64,000 nucleotides of DNA from Bacteroidales bacterium (GCA_017546125.1 JAFYXO010000015.1:1-64000); one strand, 5' to 3'; counted from the stretch's first letter, positions 36,402 to 45,771 are shown. Notes: generated from the sequence alone by a model not told the origin. Program-made: numbers and translations.

Positions 36402-37406
36402 ATGAAAAGAGTAAATTTGTGGAGTGTGGTTTTGGCTTCAATGTTGGCCTATATGACAGCCTCATGTGCAGTGGATGCAGCAGAGGATACACAAGCTATC
36501 CAGGAGAGGGTTTTCAATGCATATATCAGAGCTAATGGTTATAGCAATGCAGAGACTATCGGCGACAGCATCTACGTGGTGGAGAGAAGCGGAGCAGGCG
36601 TGGGATTGAGCCCTACAGACAGCACATACGCTATGGTAAGGTATACAGCCAAATATCCTACAGGTGATTATGCTGCATACAATTACGATTCTATAGCTGT
36701 ACATATGGGTACCTATAAGAAATCCAACTTCTACGGCTCATATATCTGGCCGGTGAAGATGGGTTATGTAAGTGATCCCCTCAGTGATATTGTCAAGAAC
36801 ATGAAACCTGGTGAAAGGACAGTTACTGTTGTTCCACCATGGTTGTCAAACTACAACTCTACATCAGCATTCTCGTCAAACTCTTCGATTATTATCTATG
36901 ATATCCTTCTTGAGAAGGTTATTGATGATGTAAAAGAGTATCAGGCATCTGTAATGCAGGAGTTCTCTGACAAATACTTCAATGGTATGGATACCACCAA
37001 GACAGGTTTCTATTTCCATAAATTCTACAAGAGTGAGACTGAAGATACTATTGCTGACGGTTCAAGCCTTCAGGTCCGTTATGTGGGCAGAATGCTTGAC
37101 GGAACTGTATTTGATACCAATATTGAGGATACTGCCAAGAAATACGATTTGTGGGACAAGAGTGCCATTTACGATGCATTAACTCTATTGTACTATGTCA
37201 ATGACCCTGAAAAGATAGCAGAAGAGAGCAGCCTTGTCCAAGGTTTCTGTATGGCATTTACCTCAGGTATGACCTATGGTGACAAATGTTTCATCTTCTT
37301 CGATTCTGATTTGGGCTACGGTTCGTCAGGAAGTTTGACTGATGGAGCTGGTATCCCACCTTTCTATCCTATCTCATTTGAAATCTGGATAGAGGATGAA
37401 AACTAA
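36402..37406 (+). CDS. FKBP-like lipoprotein with two isomerase-like domains
   Basis: A 334-residue lipoprotein (lipobox TASC, Cys22). Two domains resemble degenerate FKBPs: the first around residues 60-170 (YAMVRYTAKYPTGDY, MKPGERTVTVVPPWLS) and the second around 215-334 (LQVRYVGRMLDGTVFDTN, LVQGFCMAFTSGMTYGDKC, FDSDLGYGSSG). The second is closer to the consensus. Such proteins assist folding of exported proteins, in Bacteroidetes sometimes linked with gliding/secretion (GldI-type). The stop overlaps the epimerase start by 11 nt. Confidence 0.75.
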   Translation: MKRVNLWSVVLASMLAYMTASCAVDAAEDTQAIQERVFNAYIRANGYSNAETIGDSIYVVERSGAGVGLSPTDSTYAMVRYTAKYPTGDYAAYNYDSIAVHMGTYKKSNFYGSYIWPVKMGYVSDPLSDIVKNMKPGERTVTVVPPWLSNYNSTSAFSSNSSIIIYDILLEKVIDDVKEYQASVMQEFSDKYFNGMDTTKTGFYFHKFYKSETEDTIADGSSLQVRYVGRMLDGTVFDTNIEDTAKKYDLWDKSAIYDALTLLYYVNDPEKIAEESSLVQGFCMAFTSGMTYGDKCFIFFDSDLGYGSSGSLTDGAGIPPFYPISFEIWIEDEN

Positions 37407-38802
37407 GAAGAGAGTCTTCCTTACAGGGGCCACAGGCAATATGGGCTGGGCCGGTTTTAAGGAACTTCTAAGTAGAAGCGACAGGTTTGATATCACCATC
37501 CTTGTCCGTCCGAGCAAGAAAAATCAGAAAAAATTAAAACGATATACCGGTCACCCCAGCGTACGAATCGTGTGGGGTGATTTGTCTAATTATGCCGATG
37601 TCCTCAAATGTGTGGAGGGGGCAGACTTCGTCCTCCACGTGGGTGGAATGGTCTCACCAATGGCAGACCGTTACCCCGAGAAGACCATGAAGGTCAATAT
37701 CGGTTCGGCGCAAAATGTAGTCAATGCTGTTAAGGCTCAGCCCAATAGAGATGAGATAGGTGTGGTCTATATCGGCTCTGTGGCTCAGACCGGTCACCAC
37801 GCCCCACCATACCATTGGGGAAGATGCGGTGACCTCGTCACAGCGAGCAGACACGATTACTACTCCCTTTCCAAATGCATTGCGGAGCTGGTTTTTGCAG
37901 AATCAGGCCTTAAAAAGTGGGTCTCAATAAGGCAGAGCGGTATGCTTTACCCGGAGCTCTTGACCAAGGCTGACGACCCCATTATGTTCCACGTTCCTTT
38001 CTCCGGAGTGCTTGAGTGGAGTACGGTGGAGGATTCGGGCAGGGTCCTTGCAAATGTGTGCGAGGATTGGGTTCCCGAAGAGTTTTGGAGAGGCTTCTAT
38101 AACCTCAGCAGTGGCCCCTCATTCCGCCTGACCAATTATGAATTTGAGAAAATGCTCCTTGAGGCCATCTCTTGCCCCCCTGTGGAGAAGGTGTTCGAGA
38201 GGAATTGGTTTGCAACACAGAATTTCCACGGGCAATGGTACACTGATGCCGACCGCCTCGAAGAGATGCTCCATTTCAGGGAGAATGTGGATGCAAAGGA
38301 GTATTTCAAGAGACTTAAAAAGAGGGTTCCCTGGTATTTTTCATTGGCTCCACTTGCCCCTGCATTTGCGATCAAGGCATTTATGAAGCATCTTGCCACT
38401 TCAGATCCCCTCGGAACGCTCTACTGGTTCAAACACGGGGTAGAGGAGAGGATTGATGCACACTTCGGTTCGGAGAGGATGTGGAAGGAGATTGGGGATT
38501 GGAGCACTTTTGATTACAGCAGACCTTCGGATGAGGCACTCCTTCCAGATTTGGGCTTCGATGAGACCAAGCCCTCCGGGCAATGGACCATCGAGGATCT
38601 CCACAAGTCGGCACTTCCAAAAGGTGGACAGTGCCTGGCAACAGAGTTTGCCCCAGGGGATATATTTACCCCAGTCCGATGGAAATGCGCTTGTCGCAAT
38701 GAGTTTGAATTGTCCCCCAATTCTGTCCTTCGCGGTGGCCACTGGTGCCCCGAGTGCCTGAACAAGAGTGTATTGCCCGAAGAACCAACCCTATTGGAAT
38801 AA
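37396..38802 (+). CDS. NAD-dependent epimerase/dehydratase with C-terminal zinc ribbon
   Basis: A 468-residue protein. The N-terminal 230 residues form an extended SDR: TGATGNMGWAGF nucleotide loop and YYSLSK with the catalytic Tyr-x3-Lys. The tail contains Cys431, Cys433, Cys451 and Cys454 in a CxC-x17-CxxC arrangement, a likely zinc ribbon, which is unusual for this family. The substrate is unknown. It overlaps the FKBP lipoprotein gene (11 nt). Confidence 0.8.
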   Translation: MKTKKRVFLTGATGNMGWAGFKELLSRSDRFDITILVRPSKKNQKKLKRYTGHPSVRIVWGDLSNYADVLKCVEGADFVLHVGGMVSPMADRYPEKTMKVNIGSAQNVVNAVKAQPNRDEIGVVYIGSVAQTGHHAPPYHWGRCGDLVTASRHDYYSLSKCIAELVFAESGLKKWVSIRQSGMLYPELLTKADDPIMFHVPFSGVLEWSTVEDSGRVLANVCEDWVPEEFWRGFYNLSSGPSFRLTNYEFEKMLLEAISCPPVEKVFERNWFATQNFHGQWYTDADRLEEMLHFRENVDAKEYFKRLKKRVPWYFSLAPLAPAFAIKAFMKHLATSDPLGTLYWFKHGVEERIDAHFGSERMWKEIGDWSTFDYSRPSDEALLPDLGFDETKPSGQWTIEDLHKSALPKGGQCLATEFAPGDIFTPVRWKCACRNEFELSPNSVLRGGHWCPECLNKSVLPEEPTLLE

Positions 38803-38820
38803 TCACCTAATACTATAGTT

Positions 38821-39636
38821 ATGAGAAAAATTTTTCTATTGGCGCTATTTGCTATCCTTTTCACCTCTTGTGGTGATCAGACCTGGAGAAAATACAATGA
38901 CCCTGTAATGCGTGCATACTTGAAGGATAGTCTTGAAGTGATGGATGCCCGCAGTGCCGATGTGCTTGCTTCTGCATATATGGCTGAGAAATATCTTGGG
39001 GAAAATACCGAGATTCCCGGTTGGGAAGGGTTCCCTGTAAAACTATATGAGTATTACACAGATGTGGATGTGAAGATCAATAAGCCTAAAAAGGGACTTG
39101 TATATATGCTGAACCCATCTCCACGTCAGCTCTCTATGTGGATCCTCAATGCTGTCCATGCTGCTACCGATACCCTCCGCTATGAAGATATCAAGAGACT
39201 ATCCAACTTTATCAAATGGCAGTCAGGTGCACAATTCCCTGTGAAAGGTGTAGTGTATGAGGCAATGTATGTGAGAAACCACTTCAGGCCATACGTATTT
39301 AAAGATGGTGTGACAGTTTATCTGGCTGATGCGGCCCATTTCCCACGTGTGGACAGTACCTGTACAGAGGAGCATCTCCAGTTCTATATCAATGAGATGT
39401 CCAACGAGCACCTTAAACCAAATACAGGCCGCTATGCCCGTATCTCAAGCACTTCACGTGAGATGTACTATGAAGCCGGCGGTACAGCAGATGTAGGGTG
39501 TGATACACTTCGTACCCACGCTTGGCTTGATGAGGTGAAGAGACTTTACCAGAAAGCCTGGACCTCTGACGAGAACGAACTCATCAATGCCTGGGCGAAA
39601 TACTGGTTGTCAGGTAAGAGAGAGTATATATACTAA
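38821..39636 (+). CDS. Lipoprotein of unknown function
   Basis: A 271-residue lipoprotein (Cys17 after LFTSC). The mature part is mixed alpha/beta and rich in aromatic residues, with a WILNAVHAATDTLRYEDIKRL stretch and an HAWLDEVKRLYQKAW helix near the C-terminus. I do not recognise a family. It ends the run from the DHH gene, 18 nt after the epimerase, and is followed by palindromic repeats. Confidence 0.6.
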   Translation: MRKIFLLALFAILFTSCGDQTWRKYNDPVMRAYLKDSLEVMDARSADVLASAYMAEKYLGENTEIPGWEGFPVKLYEYYTDVDVKINKPKKGLVYMLNPSPRQLSMWILNAVHAATDTLRYEDIKRLSNFIKWQSGAQFPVKGVVYEAMYVRNHFRPYVFKDGVTVYLADAAHFPRVDSTCTEEHLQFYINEMSNEHLKPNTGRYARISSTSREMYYEAGGTADVGCDTLRTHAWLDEVKRLYQKAWTSDENELINAWAKYWLSGKREYIY

Positions 39637-39653
39637 CAGTCTGAATTGCTATT

Positions 39654-39733
39654 CGGGGGCAGAAATGGCTGTTTTGCCCCCGTGGAGCCCTGAAATAGAA
39701 GTTTCGGGGGCAGAAGAGGCGTTTTTGCCCCCG
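39654..39733 (+). repeat. Pair of GC-arm hairpins at 51-bp spacing
   Basis: CGGGGGCA (39654-39661) pairs with TGCCCCCG (39675-39682). A second copy lies at 39705-39712 and 39726-39733, exactly 51 bp on. Loop sequences include CAGAAATGGCTGTTTT and CAGAAGAGGCGTTTTT. It lies in the convergent gap before prfA and could act as a terminator for either side. Confidence 0.8.
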
Positions 39734-39774
39734 ATGCCCCCGAAACTATTTTGTGTGATATTGTCCTGGTGAGA

Positions 39775-40857
39775 CTACTCTTCGCTCTTGAGACGCTCGG
39801 CGTTCTCAGCGATGGTAAGCTGGTCGATAACCTCCTGAATAGCACCGTCCATGAAGACAGGGAGGTTATACATGGTGTAGTTGATACGGTGGTCGGTCAC
39901 ACGTGACTGAGGATAGTTGTAAGTACGGATTTTAGCCGAGCGGTCACCGGTAGATACCATGGTTTTTCTCTTAGCTGAGATCTCGTTAAGGTATTTCTCA
40001 TACTCCATATTGTAAAGACGGGTACGTAGCTCGGCGAGTGCTTTGTCAAAGTTCTTGAGCTGCGATTTTTCGTCCTGACATTGTACCACGATACCTGATG
40101 GGATGTGGGTAAGACGGATAGCTGAGTATGTGGTGTTTACCGACTGTCCACCAGGACCTGATGAACAGAAAGTATCTTTGCGGATATCGTTCATGTTAAG
40201 TTCGATATCGAATTCGTCAGCTTCAGGGAGTACCGCTACAGATGCAGCTGATGTGTGAACGCGACCCTGTGTCTCTGTCTGAGGTACGCGCTGTACACGA
40301 TGTACACCACTCTCATATTTCAGGATACCATAAACACCGTCGCCAGACACTTTGCAGATAAGCTCTTTGAAGCCACCTGAAGTTCCCTCAGACTGGTTGG
40401 TGATCTCAAGTTTCCAGCCCTTCTTCTCCACATATTTCGCATACATTCTGAACAGGTCACCAGCAAAGATAGCTGCCTCATCACCACCTGAACCGCCACG
40501 GATCTCGATGATAGCATTCTTGGAGTCTTGAGGATCCTTAGGGATAAGCAGAAGTTTGATCTTCTCCTCCATCTCAGGAAGACCTGCTTCGAGTGTGCTC
40601 ACCTCCTCTTTTGCCATCTCGCGAAGATCTTCATCCTTTTCATTCTGAAGGATCTCTTTAGCATCGTCAAGGTCCTGTACCATTTTACAGAACACCTTTC
40701 CGGTCTCAATGATAGGTGCCAACTCTTTGTACTCTTTGTTAAGCTGCACATATCTCTTCATATCTGACATTACATCCGGGTCAGAAATCTGTGCAGACAG
40801 GCTATCGAATTTGCCTTGAAGGCTCTTAATTTTCTCTACTAGTGAATAGTCGCTCAT
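39775..40857 (-). CDS. prfA: Peptide chain release factor 1
   Basis: A 360-residue class I release factor. The GGQ motif ([15 protein letters not shown]) that triggers peptidyl-tRNA hydrolysis and an [14 protein letters not shown] segment in the C-terminal domain are present. The stop-codon recognition loop is the RF1 type, for UAA and UAG; the [21 protein letters not shown] block is typical. A diverged copy of its promoter and first ~85 codons is present at 41660-41952. Confidence 0.95.
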   Translation of the reverse strand: MSDYSLVEKIKSLQGKFDSLSAQISDPDVMSDMKRYVQLNKEYKELAPIIETGKVFCKMVQDLDDAKEILQNEKDEDLREMAKEEVSTLEAGLPEMEEKIKLLLIPKDPQDSKNAIIEIRGGSGGDEAAIFAGDLFRMYAKYVEKKGWKLEITNQSEGTSGGFKELICKVSGDGVYGILKYESGVHRVQRVPQTETQGRVHTSAASVAVLPEADEFDIELNMNDIRKDTFCSSGPGGQSVNTTYSAIRLTHIPSGIVVQCQDEKSQLKNFDKALAELRTRLYNMEYEKYLNEISAKRKTMVSTGDRSAKIRTYNYPQSRVTDHRINYTMYNLPVFMDGAIQEVIDQLTIAENAERLKSEE

Positions 40858-40877
40858 AATGTTTCAAAATCAGGCTG

Positions 40878-40907
40878 CAAAGATAGTTATTATTGTGATT
40901 ATAACAA
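40878..40907 (-). promoter_or_regulatory. Promoter of prfA
   Basis: On the minus strand TATCTTTG (40885-40878) follows TTG (40907-40905) after 19 bp, fitting the Bacteroidetes promoter. The same TATCTTTG lies before the pseudogene copy (41952-41945). Confidence 0.6.
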
Positions 40908-40974
40908 GAGAGCGTTTTCTGTAACTTCATAAGGTATTTGTGGTCACTATATGTGGTGCTAGTCTCCTGCAAAT

Positions 40975-41114
40975 CACCTTTCCGGAGAGGTGGTGTAGAG
41001 TGCTTTCTGGAATGGGTCTGTGGAAAGGCGGGGCAAAATTGCCTCACCTTTCCGGCAACCCCCTCTGCAGCCCTTTCTGGGGCCTATTGGTGGAAAAGCG
41101 AATTGCGGGAACTC
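40975..41114 (+). repeat. Two diverged 70-bp tandem units upstream of prfA
   Basis: CACCTTTCCGG begins at 40975 and 41045, and CTTTCTGG and TGGAAA(A/G)GCG recur at the same 70-bp offset. A GGAAAGG (41022-41028)/CCTTTCC (41047-41053) hairpin spans the junction. Short frames here have no coding signs. Confidence 0.55.
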
Positions 41115-41126
41115 TCCTCTGATAAG

Positions 41127-41924
41127 TTATGATTCCAGAAGTGTCGTTAGTGCCACTTGGGCGCAGACGCATCCGAATACTGCAGGTAGGTACGATATGG
41201 TGCCTACCTGTGATTTTTTATTGCGTTCCACTTCGGGGTCTTGTGCCACGATGGCGTCGCGGTCGGGAAGCTCTTCGGAGAAGACCACCTTGAACCCTTT
41301 TGAGATCCCCACCTTGCGGAGCTTCTTCCTGAGGATGTAAGCCAATGGGCAGTTATACGATTTTGAGAGGTCTGCCACGCGTACTTTGGTGGCATCATAT
41401 TTGGCACCTGAGCGGTATTGCGTTAGCGACACAATGTGAAATAAGGGCAATTTTGGTGGCAAGGGTGTCGATGGCATCTACAAGGAAATCGAGCCCCTGT
41501 GCAGGGATGTGCTGCCTGTTGCGGTTAGTGTCGCTCACTGTATCGGAATCGAGGATAAGCATCTTCCCGACGCCGGCACGGGCAATCATCTCCGCAGCGT
41601 ATGCACCCACACCGCCGAGTCCGATGACGGCCACCGAGGCATTGCGTAGCTTCGCAATACCATCTTCACCTCCTCTTGGACCATCTCACGAAGGTCCTCA
41701 TCTTTTTCATTCTGGAGAATCTCCTTGGCATCATCCATGTCCTGCACCATTTTGCAGGATACTTTGCCTGTCTCGATGATAGGGGCCAACTCTTTATACT
41801 CCTTGTTCAGCTGTACATATCTCTTCATATCCTGCATAAGCTCAGGATCTGAAATCTGTGCTGAAAGACTCTCAAACTTGCCTTGAAGGCTCTTAATTTT
41901 CTCTACTAGTGAATAGTCGCTCAT
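41127..41924 (-). pseudogene. Chimeric pseudogene: prfA 5' end joined to a decayed tcdA
   Basis: On the minus strand the first ~85 codons match prfA at about 90 percent identity, then the frame jumps into tcdA-like sequence at a shared AGGTGA. The tcdA part has lost 129 bp (between two CAGC copies) and 17 bp (between GCTC copies), the second causing a frameshift. The end still matches tcdA up to the ALTTLLES region. It keeps the prfA -7 element TATCTTTG, so it may be transcribed. It lies inverted to intact tcdA at 44256. Confidence 0.9.
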
Positions 41925-41965
41925 AATGAGCCAAAATCAGACCGCAAAGATAAAATAAAGCAAAA

Positions 41966-41991
41966 CAGGCACCTTATTTGTAAGATGCCTG
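41966..41991 (-). terminator. Terminator of the CoA-transferase gene
   Basis: CAGGCACCTTA (41966) pairs with TAAGATGCCTG (ending 41991) with one wobble, around a 4-nt loop. Read on the minus strand it is followed by a T-rich tract. Confidence 0.8.
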
Positions 41992-42016
41992 CCTTTAATA
42001 TATTTGGGGTCAATGA

Positions 42017-43321
42017 TTAACCTACAAAGTGGAAGTGAGGGCCGAATCTTTCGAATGCAGCTCTGTCAAGTTCCTCTCTGTGGTCAGGGTGAGCTACGCT
42101 GATGATAAGTTTTGCTCTCTCTTGAAGAGATTTACCATATAGGTTAACTGCACCGTGCTCAGTTACGAACCAGTGGATGTGTTGTCTTGTAGTTACAACA
42201 CCTGCACCAGGGGTAAGGATAGGAGAGATCTTGCTCACACCTTTGTTGGTTACTGAAGGCATAGCGATGATAGCTTTACCACCTTTAGATAGAGAAGCAC
42301 CATAGATGAAGTCGATCTGACCACCTACACCCGAGTAGAATTTGGTACCAAGTGAGTCTGCGCAAACCTGACCTGTAATATCCACTTGAAGAGCAGAGTT
42401 GATAGCTGTCACCTTAGGGTTTTTAGCGATGATGTATGGATCGTTGGTGTATCCTACGTCCATCATAGCCACCATAGGGTTATCGTCGATAAAGTCGTAA
42501 ACTTTTTGTGAACCCATCAAGAAGGTAGATACAAGTTTACCTTTGTCAATAGCTTTTTCAGCACCATTGATAACACCTTTCTCTACAAGAGGAAGTACGC
42601 CGTCAGCGAACATCTCAGTGTGGATACCTAGGTTTTTGTGGTTACCAAGCTGTGCAAGAACTGCGTTAGGGATAGCACCGATACCCATTTGAAGGGTAGC
42701 ACCGTCCTCGATAAGTGCAGCACAGTTGTTACCGATAGCTGTCTCGATATCAGATGGCTCAGAGAAGTGAGCTGGCTCAAGTTCTGAATCGCACTCTACG
42801 AAGATATCGATCATAGACATAGGGATCATAGCGTCACCAAATGCACGTGGAACGTGTTTGTTAACAACTGCGATCACATATTCTGCACATTCGATAGCTG
42901 CCAAGGTAGCATCTACTGAAGTACCAAGAGATACGAAACCGTGTTTGTCTGGAGGAGACACCTGTACCATTGCTACATTACATGGAACAGCACCGCTGCG
43001 GTAAAGTTTTTGAGTCTCGCTCAAGAAAATTGGAATATAGTCAGCAAAACCTGCTTGAACGCTCTTACGAACGTTGCCACCTACGAAGAATGCCTGATGG
43101 AAGAATACACCTTCATATTTGGCATCAGTGTAAGGAGCTTCACCCTCAGTGTGAAGGTGGTGGATGCGAACATCTCTAAGTTCACCTGCATCGCCTCTAC
43201 GGCAAAGTGCATCGATAAGCACTTTAGGAGCACTTGCTACACTGCTGAAGTGAATATGGTCACCAGATTTAACCACTTTCACAGCTTCGTCAGCGCTAAC
43301 GAATTTAATGTCTTTATACAT
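42017..43321 (-). CDS. Acetyl-CoA hydrolase/transferase family CoA-transferase
   Basis: A 434-residue protein of the acetyl-CoA hydrolase/4-hydroxybutyrate CoA-transferase family. GIGAIPNAVL and IHTEMFADG (catalytic Glu236) mark the active site, with a glycine loop YSGVGGQIDF near residue 340. The family moves CoA between acetate and butyrate, 4-hydroxybutyrate or propionate. With ackA-ptb-buk 17 kb away, butyryl-CoA:acetate or 4-hydroxybutyryl-CoA use is plausible, but the sequence does not settle the acyl group. Strong codon bias suggests high expression. Its own terminator follows. Confidence 0.88.
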   Translation of the reverse strand: MYKDIKFVSADEAVKVVKSGDHIHFSSVASAPKVLIDALCRRGDAGELRDVRIHHLHTEGEAPYTDAKYEGVFFHQAFFVGGNVRKSVQAGFADYIPIFLSETQKLYRSGAVPCNVAMVQVSPPDKHGFVSLGTSVDATLAAIECAEYVIAVVNKHVPRAFGDAMIPMSMIDIFVECDSELEPAHFSEPSDIETAIGNNCAALIEDGATLQMGIGAIPNAVLAQLGNHKNLGIHTEMFADGVLPLVEKGVINGAEKAIDKGKLVSTFLMGSQKVYDFIDDNPMVAMMDVGYTNDPYIIAKNPKVTAINSALQVDITGQVCADSLGTKFYSGVGGQIDFIYGASLSKGGKAIIAMPSVTNKGVSKISPILTPGAGVVTTRQHIHWFVTEHGAVNLYGKSLQERAKLIISVAHPDHREELDRAAFERFGPHFHFVG

Positions 43322-43391
43322 GATATAATTGTAAATTAATTAATGAATATTCACTAAAGGGCAAAGTTAAGAAAACAATCTTATAAATTGC

Positions 43392-43399
43392 TATCTTTG
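43392..43399 (+). promoter_or_regulatory. -7 element of mazG
   Basis: TATCTTTG fits TAnnTTTG. A start near 43406 makes the ATG at 43421, not an upstream one at 43388, the likely initiator. Confidence 0.55.
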
Positions 43400-43420
43400 C
43401 CCCCAATAAAAGTTCCAAAA

Positions 43421-44245
43421 ATGAAAAATAGAGAAAAAGAGTTGAAAGCATTCGAGCGTCTGCTCGATGTAATGGACGAATTGAGGGAGAAATGCCCTTG
43501 GGACAGGAAACAGACCATGGAGTCTCTCCGTCCCCAGACCATCGAAGAGACCTATGAACTGTGTGACGCCATCCTTAAAAACGACCAGCCCAATGTAGCC
43601 AAGGAGCTTGGGGATCTCCTCCTCCACGTGGTATTCTACGCCAAGATAGGATCTGAGAACGGCACCTTCGACATCACCCAGGTGATCAATCTCCTATGCG
43701 ACAAACTCATTTTCCGCCACCCGCACGTCTTCGGAGAGACAGAGGTCTCCGGTGCAGAGCAAGTGGTCCAGAACTGGGAACAGCTCAAAATGAAGGAGAA
43801 AGATGGGAACAAGAGGATCCTCTCCGGGGTTCCTGATGCATTGCCAGCCCTGCTGAAGGCATACAGGATGCAGGACAAGGCACGCGCAGTGGGCTTTGAC
43901 TGGGAGCAGAGAGACCAGGTGTGGGACAAAGTGAGGGAGGAGCTTTCTGAATTTGAGGCAGAGCTGGACAAACTTCAGGAGAACCCTTCAGACCCACAAG
44001 CCCGCAAAAAGGCAGAGGGGGAATTTGGAGACTTCCTCTTCTCTGTAATAAATGCAGGGCGTCTCTACGACATCAACCCTGACACCGCACTCGATATGAC
44101 CTGCACCAAATTCCGCCGCCGCTTCACATACCTCGAAGAGCACACCATCCGCCAGGGACGCGACCTTAAAGATATGACATTGGCACAGATGGATGAGATT
44201 TGGAACGAGGCCAAGCAGCTGGAAAAAGAGGGAAAACTTCAATAA
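43421..44245 (+). CDS. mazG: Nucleoside triphosphate pyrophosphohydrolase MazG
   Basis: A 274-residue MazG. EExYE-type metal-binding helices are visible as IEETYELCDAI followed by ELGDLLLHVVFYAKI in the first repeat, and a second domain repeats the pattern (EGEFGDFLFSVINAGRL). CPWDRKQTMESLRPQTIEE is the hallmark opening. It hydrolyses NTPs and (d)NTP analogues to monophosphates. The start at 43421 follows the promoter; an in-frame ATG at 43388 precedes it. It is 10 nt before tcdA. Confidence 0.94.
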   Translation: MKNREKELKAFERLLDVMDELREKCPWDRKQTMESLRPQTIEETYELCDAILKNDQPNVAKELGDLLLHVVFYAKIGSENGTFDITQVINLLCDKLIFRHPHVFGETEVSGAEQVVQNWEQLKMKEKDGNKRILSGVPDALPALLKAYRMQDKARAVGFDWEQRDQVWDKVREELSEFEAELDKLQENPSDPQARKKAEGEFGDFLFSVINAGRLYDINPDTALDMTCTKFRRRFTYLEEHTIRQGRDLKDMTLAQMDEIWNEAKQLEKEGKLQ

Positions 44246-44255
44246 ATAGCAATAT

Positions 44256-44990
44256 ATGGAGAGCAATTGGTTGGAGAGAACTCACCTCCTGGTAGGTGAA
44301 GATGGTATTGCGAAGCTACGCAATGCCTCGGTGGCCGTCATCGGACTCGGCGGTGTGGGTGCATACGCAGCGGAGATGATTGCCCGTGCCGGCGTCGGGA
44401 AGATGCTTATCCTCGATTCCGATACAGTGAGCGACACTAACCGCAACAGGCAGCTCCTCGCCCTAACCTCCACCATCGGAAAATCCAAAGCGCAGCAGAT
44501 GGCCAGTCGCCTTCTTGACATCAATCCGGAGCTCGAGCTCACCATCGTAGAAGAGTACCTCACTGAGGAGAATGTTGCGCAGCACATCCCTGCACAGGGG
44601 CTCGATTTCCTTGTAGATGCCATCGATACCCTTGCCCCCAAAATCGCACTCATCTCACATTGCGTAGCTAACGCAATACCGCTCGTGAGCTCGATGGGCT
44701 CCGGTGCCAAATATGATGCCACCAAAGTGCGCGTGGCAGACCTCTCAAAATCGTATAACTGCCCATTGGCTTACATCCTCAGAAAGAAACTCCGCAAGGT
44801 GGGGATCTCAAAAGGGTTCAAAGTGGTCTTTTCAGAAGAACTCCCCGACCGTGACGCCATCGTGGCACAAGACCCCGAAGTGGAACGCAATAAAAAATCA
44901 CAGGTAGGCACCATATCGTACCTACCTGCAGTATTCGGATGCGTCTGCGCCCAAGTGGCACTCACCTCGCTGCTTCAGCAGAAACCATAA
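44256..44990 (+). CDS. tcdA: tRNA threonylcarbamoyladenosine dehydratase (ThiF/E1 family)
   Basis: A 244-residue E1-like adenylating enzyme with GLGGVGAYAAEMIARAGVG (ATP loop), DSDTVSDTNRNRQ, and DAIDTLAPK followed by a late VFGCVCAQVA cysteine pair. TcdA (CsdL) cyclises t6A37 to ct6A in tRNAs decoding ANN. The nucleotide loop and the aspartate are intact. It is transcribed with mazG (10-nt gap). Its last 29 nt overlap the SDR gene tail to tail. Confidence 0.9.
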   Translation: MESNWLERTHLLVGEDGIAKLRNASVAVIGLGGVGAYAAEMIARAGVGKMLILDSDTVSDTNRNRQLLALTSTIGKSKAQQMASRLLDINPELELTIVEEYLTEENVAQHIPAQGLDFLVDAIDTLAPKIALISHCVANAIPLVSSMGSGAKYDATKVRVADLSKSYNCPLAYILRKKLRKVGISKGFKVVFSEELPDRDAIVAQDPEVERNKKSQVGTISYLPAVFGCVCAQVALTSLLQQKP

Positions 44991-45771
44991 CAGCCATATC
45001 GGCAACGGTGGGGTTGTGGCAAGTCATTCCTCCATCTGCAATTATTGTCTGTCCAGTGATATAGGCTGCATCAGAAGATCCGAGGAATGCGACCACTGCA
45101 GCAATATGCTCCGCCTCCCCAAGATATGGAAGGGAAATGTGTTTGAGGAAAATCTTGTCTTGCCGCTCTGAAAGGTTCTGTTTTGCTGCAGGGGTCATGA
45201 CGAGACCGGGTGCCACGGCATTGCACCTGATTCCGAATTTGCCGTATTGTGAAGCTATGTAGCGTGTCAGATTTATCACACCTGCTTTAGCTATTCCGTA
45301 TAGGGTCCCACGATAGTCAGCGGTGAGACCTCCGATAGAGGCGATGTTCACTATGGCACCATTCCTGCCCCTTTTCATATAGTGCAGGGCGGACTGGCTC
45401 GAAGCCAGCATACTCTTTACATTCAGCGACATCATCTCGTCGAAGTAGTTAAGATCCAGCTCCCCTGCAGCCAGATCCTTGTGAAGGTCGTTCCCCCCGA
45501 CGACATTGACCAGTAGGTCGAGCCTGCCGTAAATGTCCACTGTCTTCTCCACTATCTCCCTGCAGCTCGCTGTATCCAGGGCATTGAAATGAATTGCCAG
45601 GGCAGAGTAACCCTCGGAATAGAGCTGTGAGGCATATTCTTGTGCACTCTTAAGATTGTAATCTGCTATTATGACTGTCGCACCCTCTTCGCACAGTCTT
45701 CTGCAGGTAGCCTTTCCGATGCCGTTTGCACCACCGGTTACCAACGCTATTCTGTCTGTATATCTTTTCAT
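44962..45771 (-). CDS. Short-chain dehydrogenase/reductase
   Basis: A 269-residue classical SDR. TGGANGIG binds the cofactor, NVVGG replaces the usual NNAG, and a SIGG...YGIAK segment holds the Ser-Tyr-Lys triad. NCNAVAPG-like and ITGQTIIADGG segments are close to consensus. The acidic D in IIADYN after the second strand favours NAD(H). Substrate unknown. It is divergent from the transporter gene at 45863. Confidence 0.85.
   Translation of the reverse strand: MKRYTDRIALVTGGANGIGKATCRRLCEEGATVIIADYNLKSAQEYASQLYSEGYSALAIHFNALDTASCREIVEKTVDIYGRLDLLVNVVGGNDLHKDLAAGELDLNYFDEMMSLNVKSMLASSQSALHYMKRGRNGAIVNIASIGGLTADYRGTLYGIAKAGVINLTRYIASQYGKFGIRCNAVAPGLVMTPAAKQNLSERQDKIFLKHISLPYLGEAEHIAAVVAFLGSSDAAYITGQTIIADGGMTCHNPTVADMAVMVSAEAAR

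Noticed and set aside
44990..45771. A tail-to-tail overlap of tcdA and the SDR gene as a sequencing error
   Set aside because: Both C-termini are plausible in length and the frames are clean; a 29-nt convergent overlap is unusual but acceptable.
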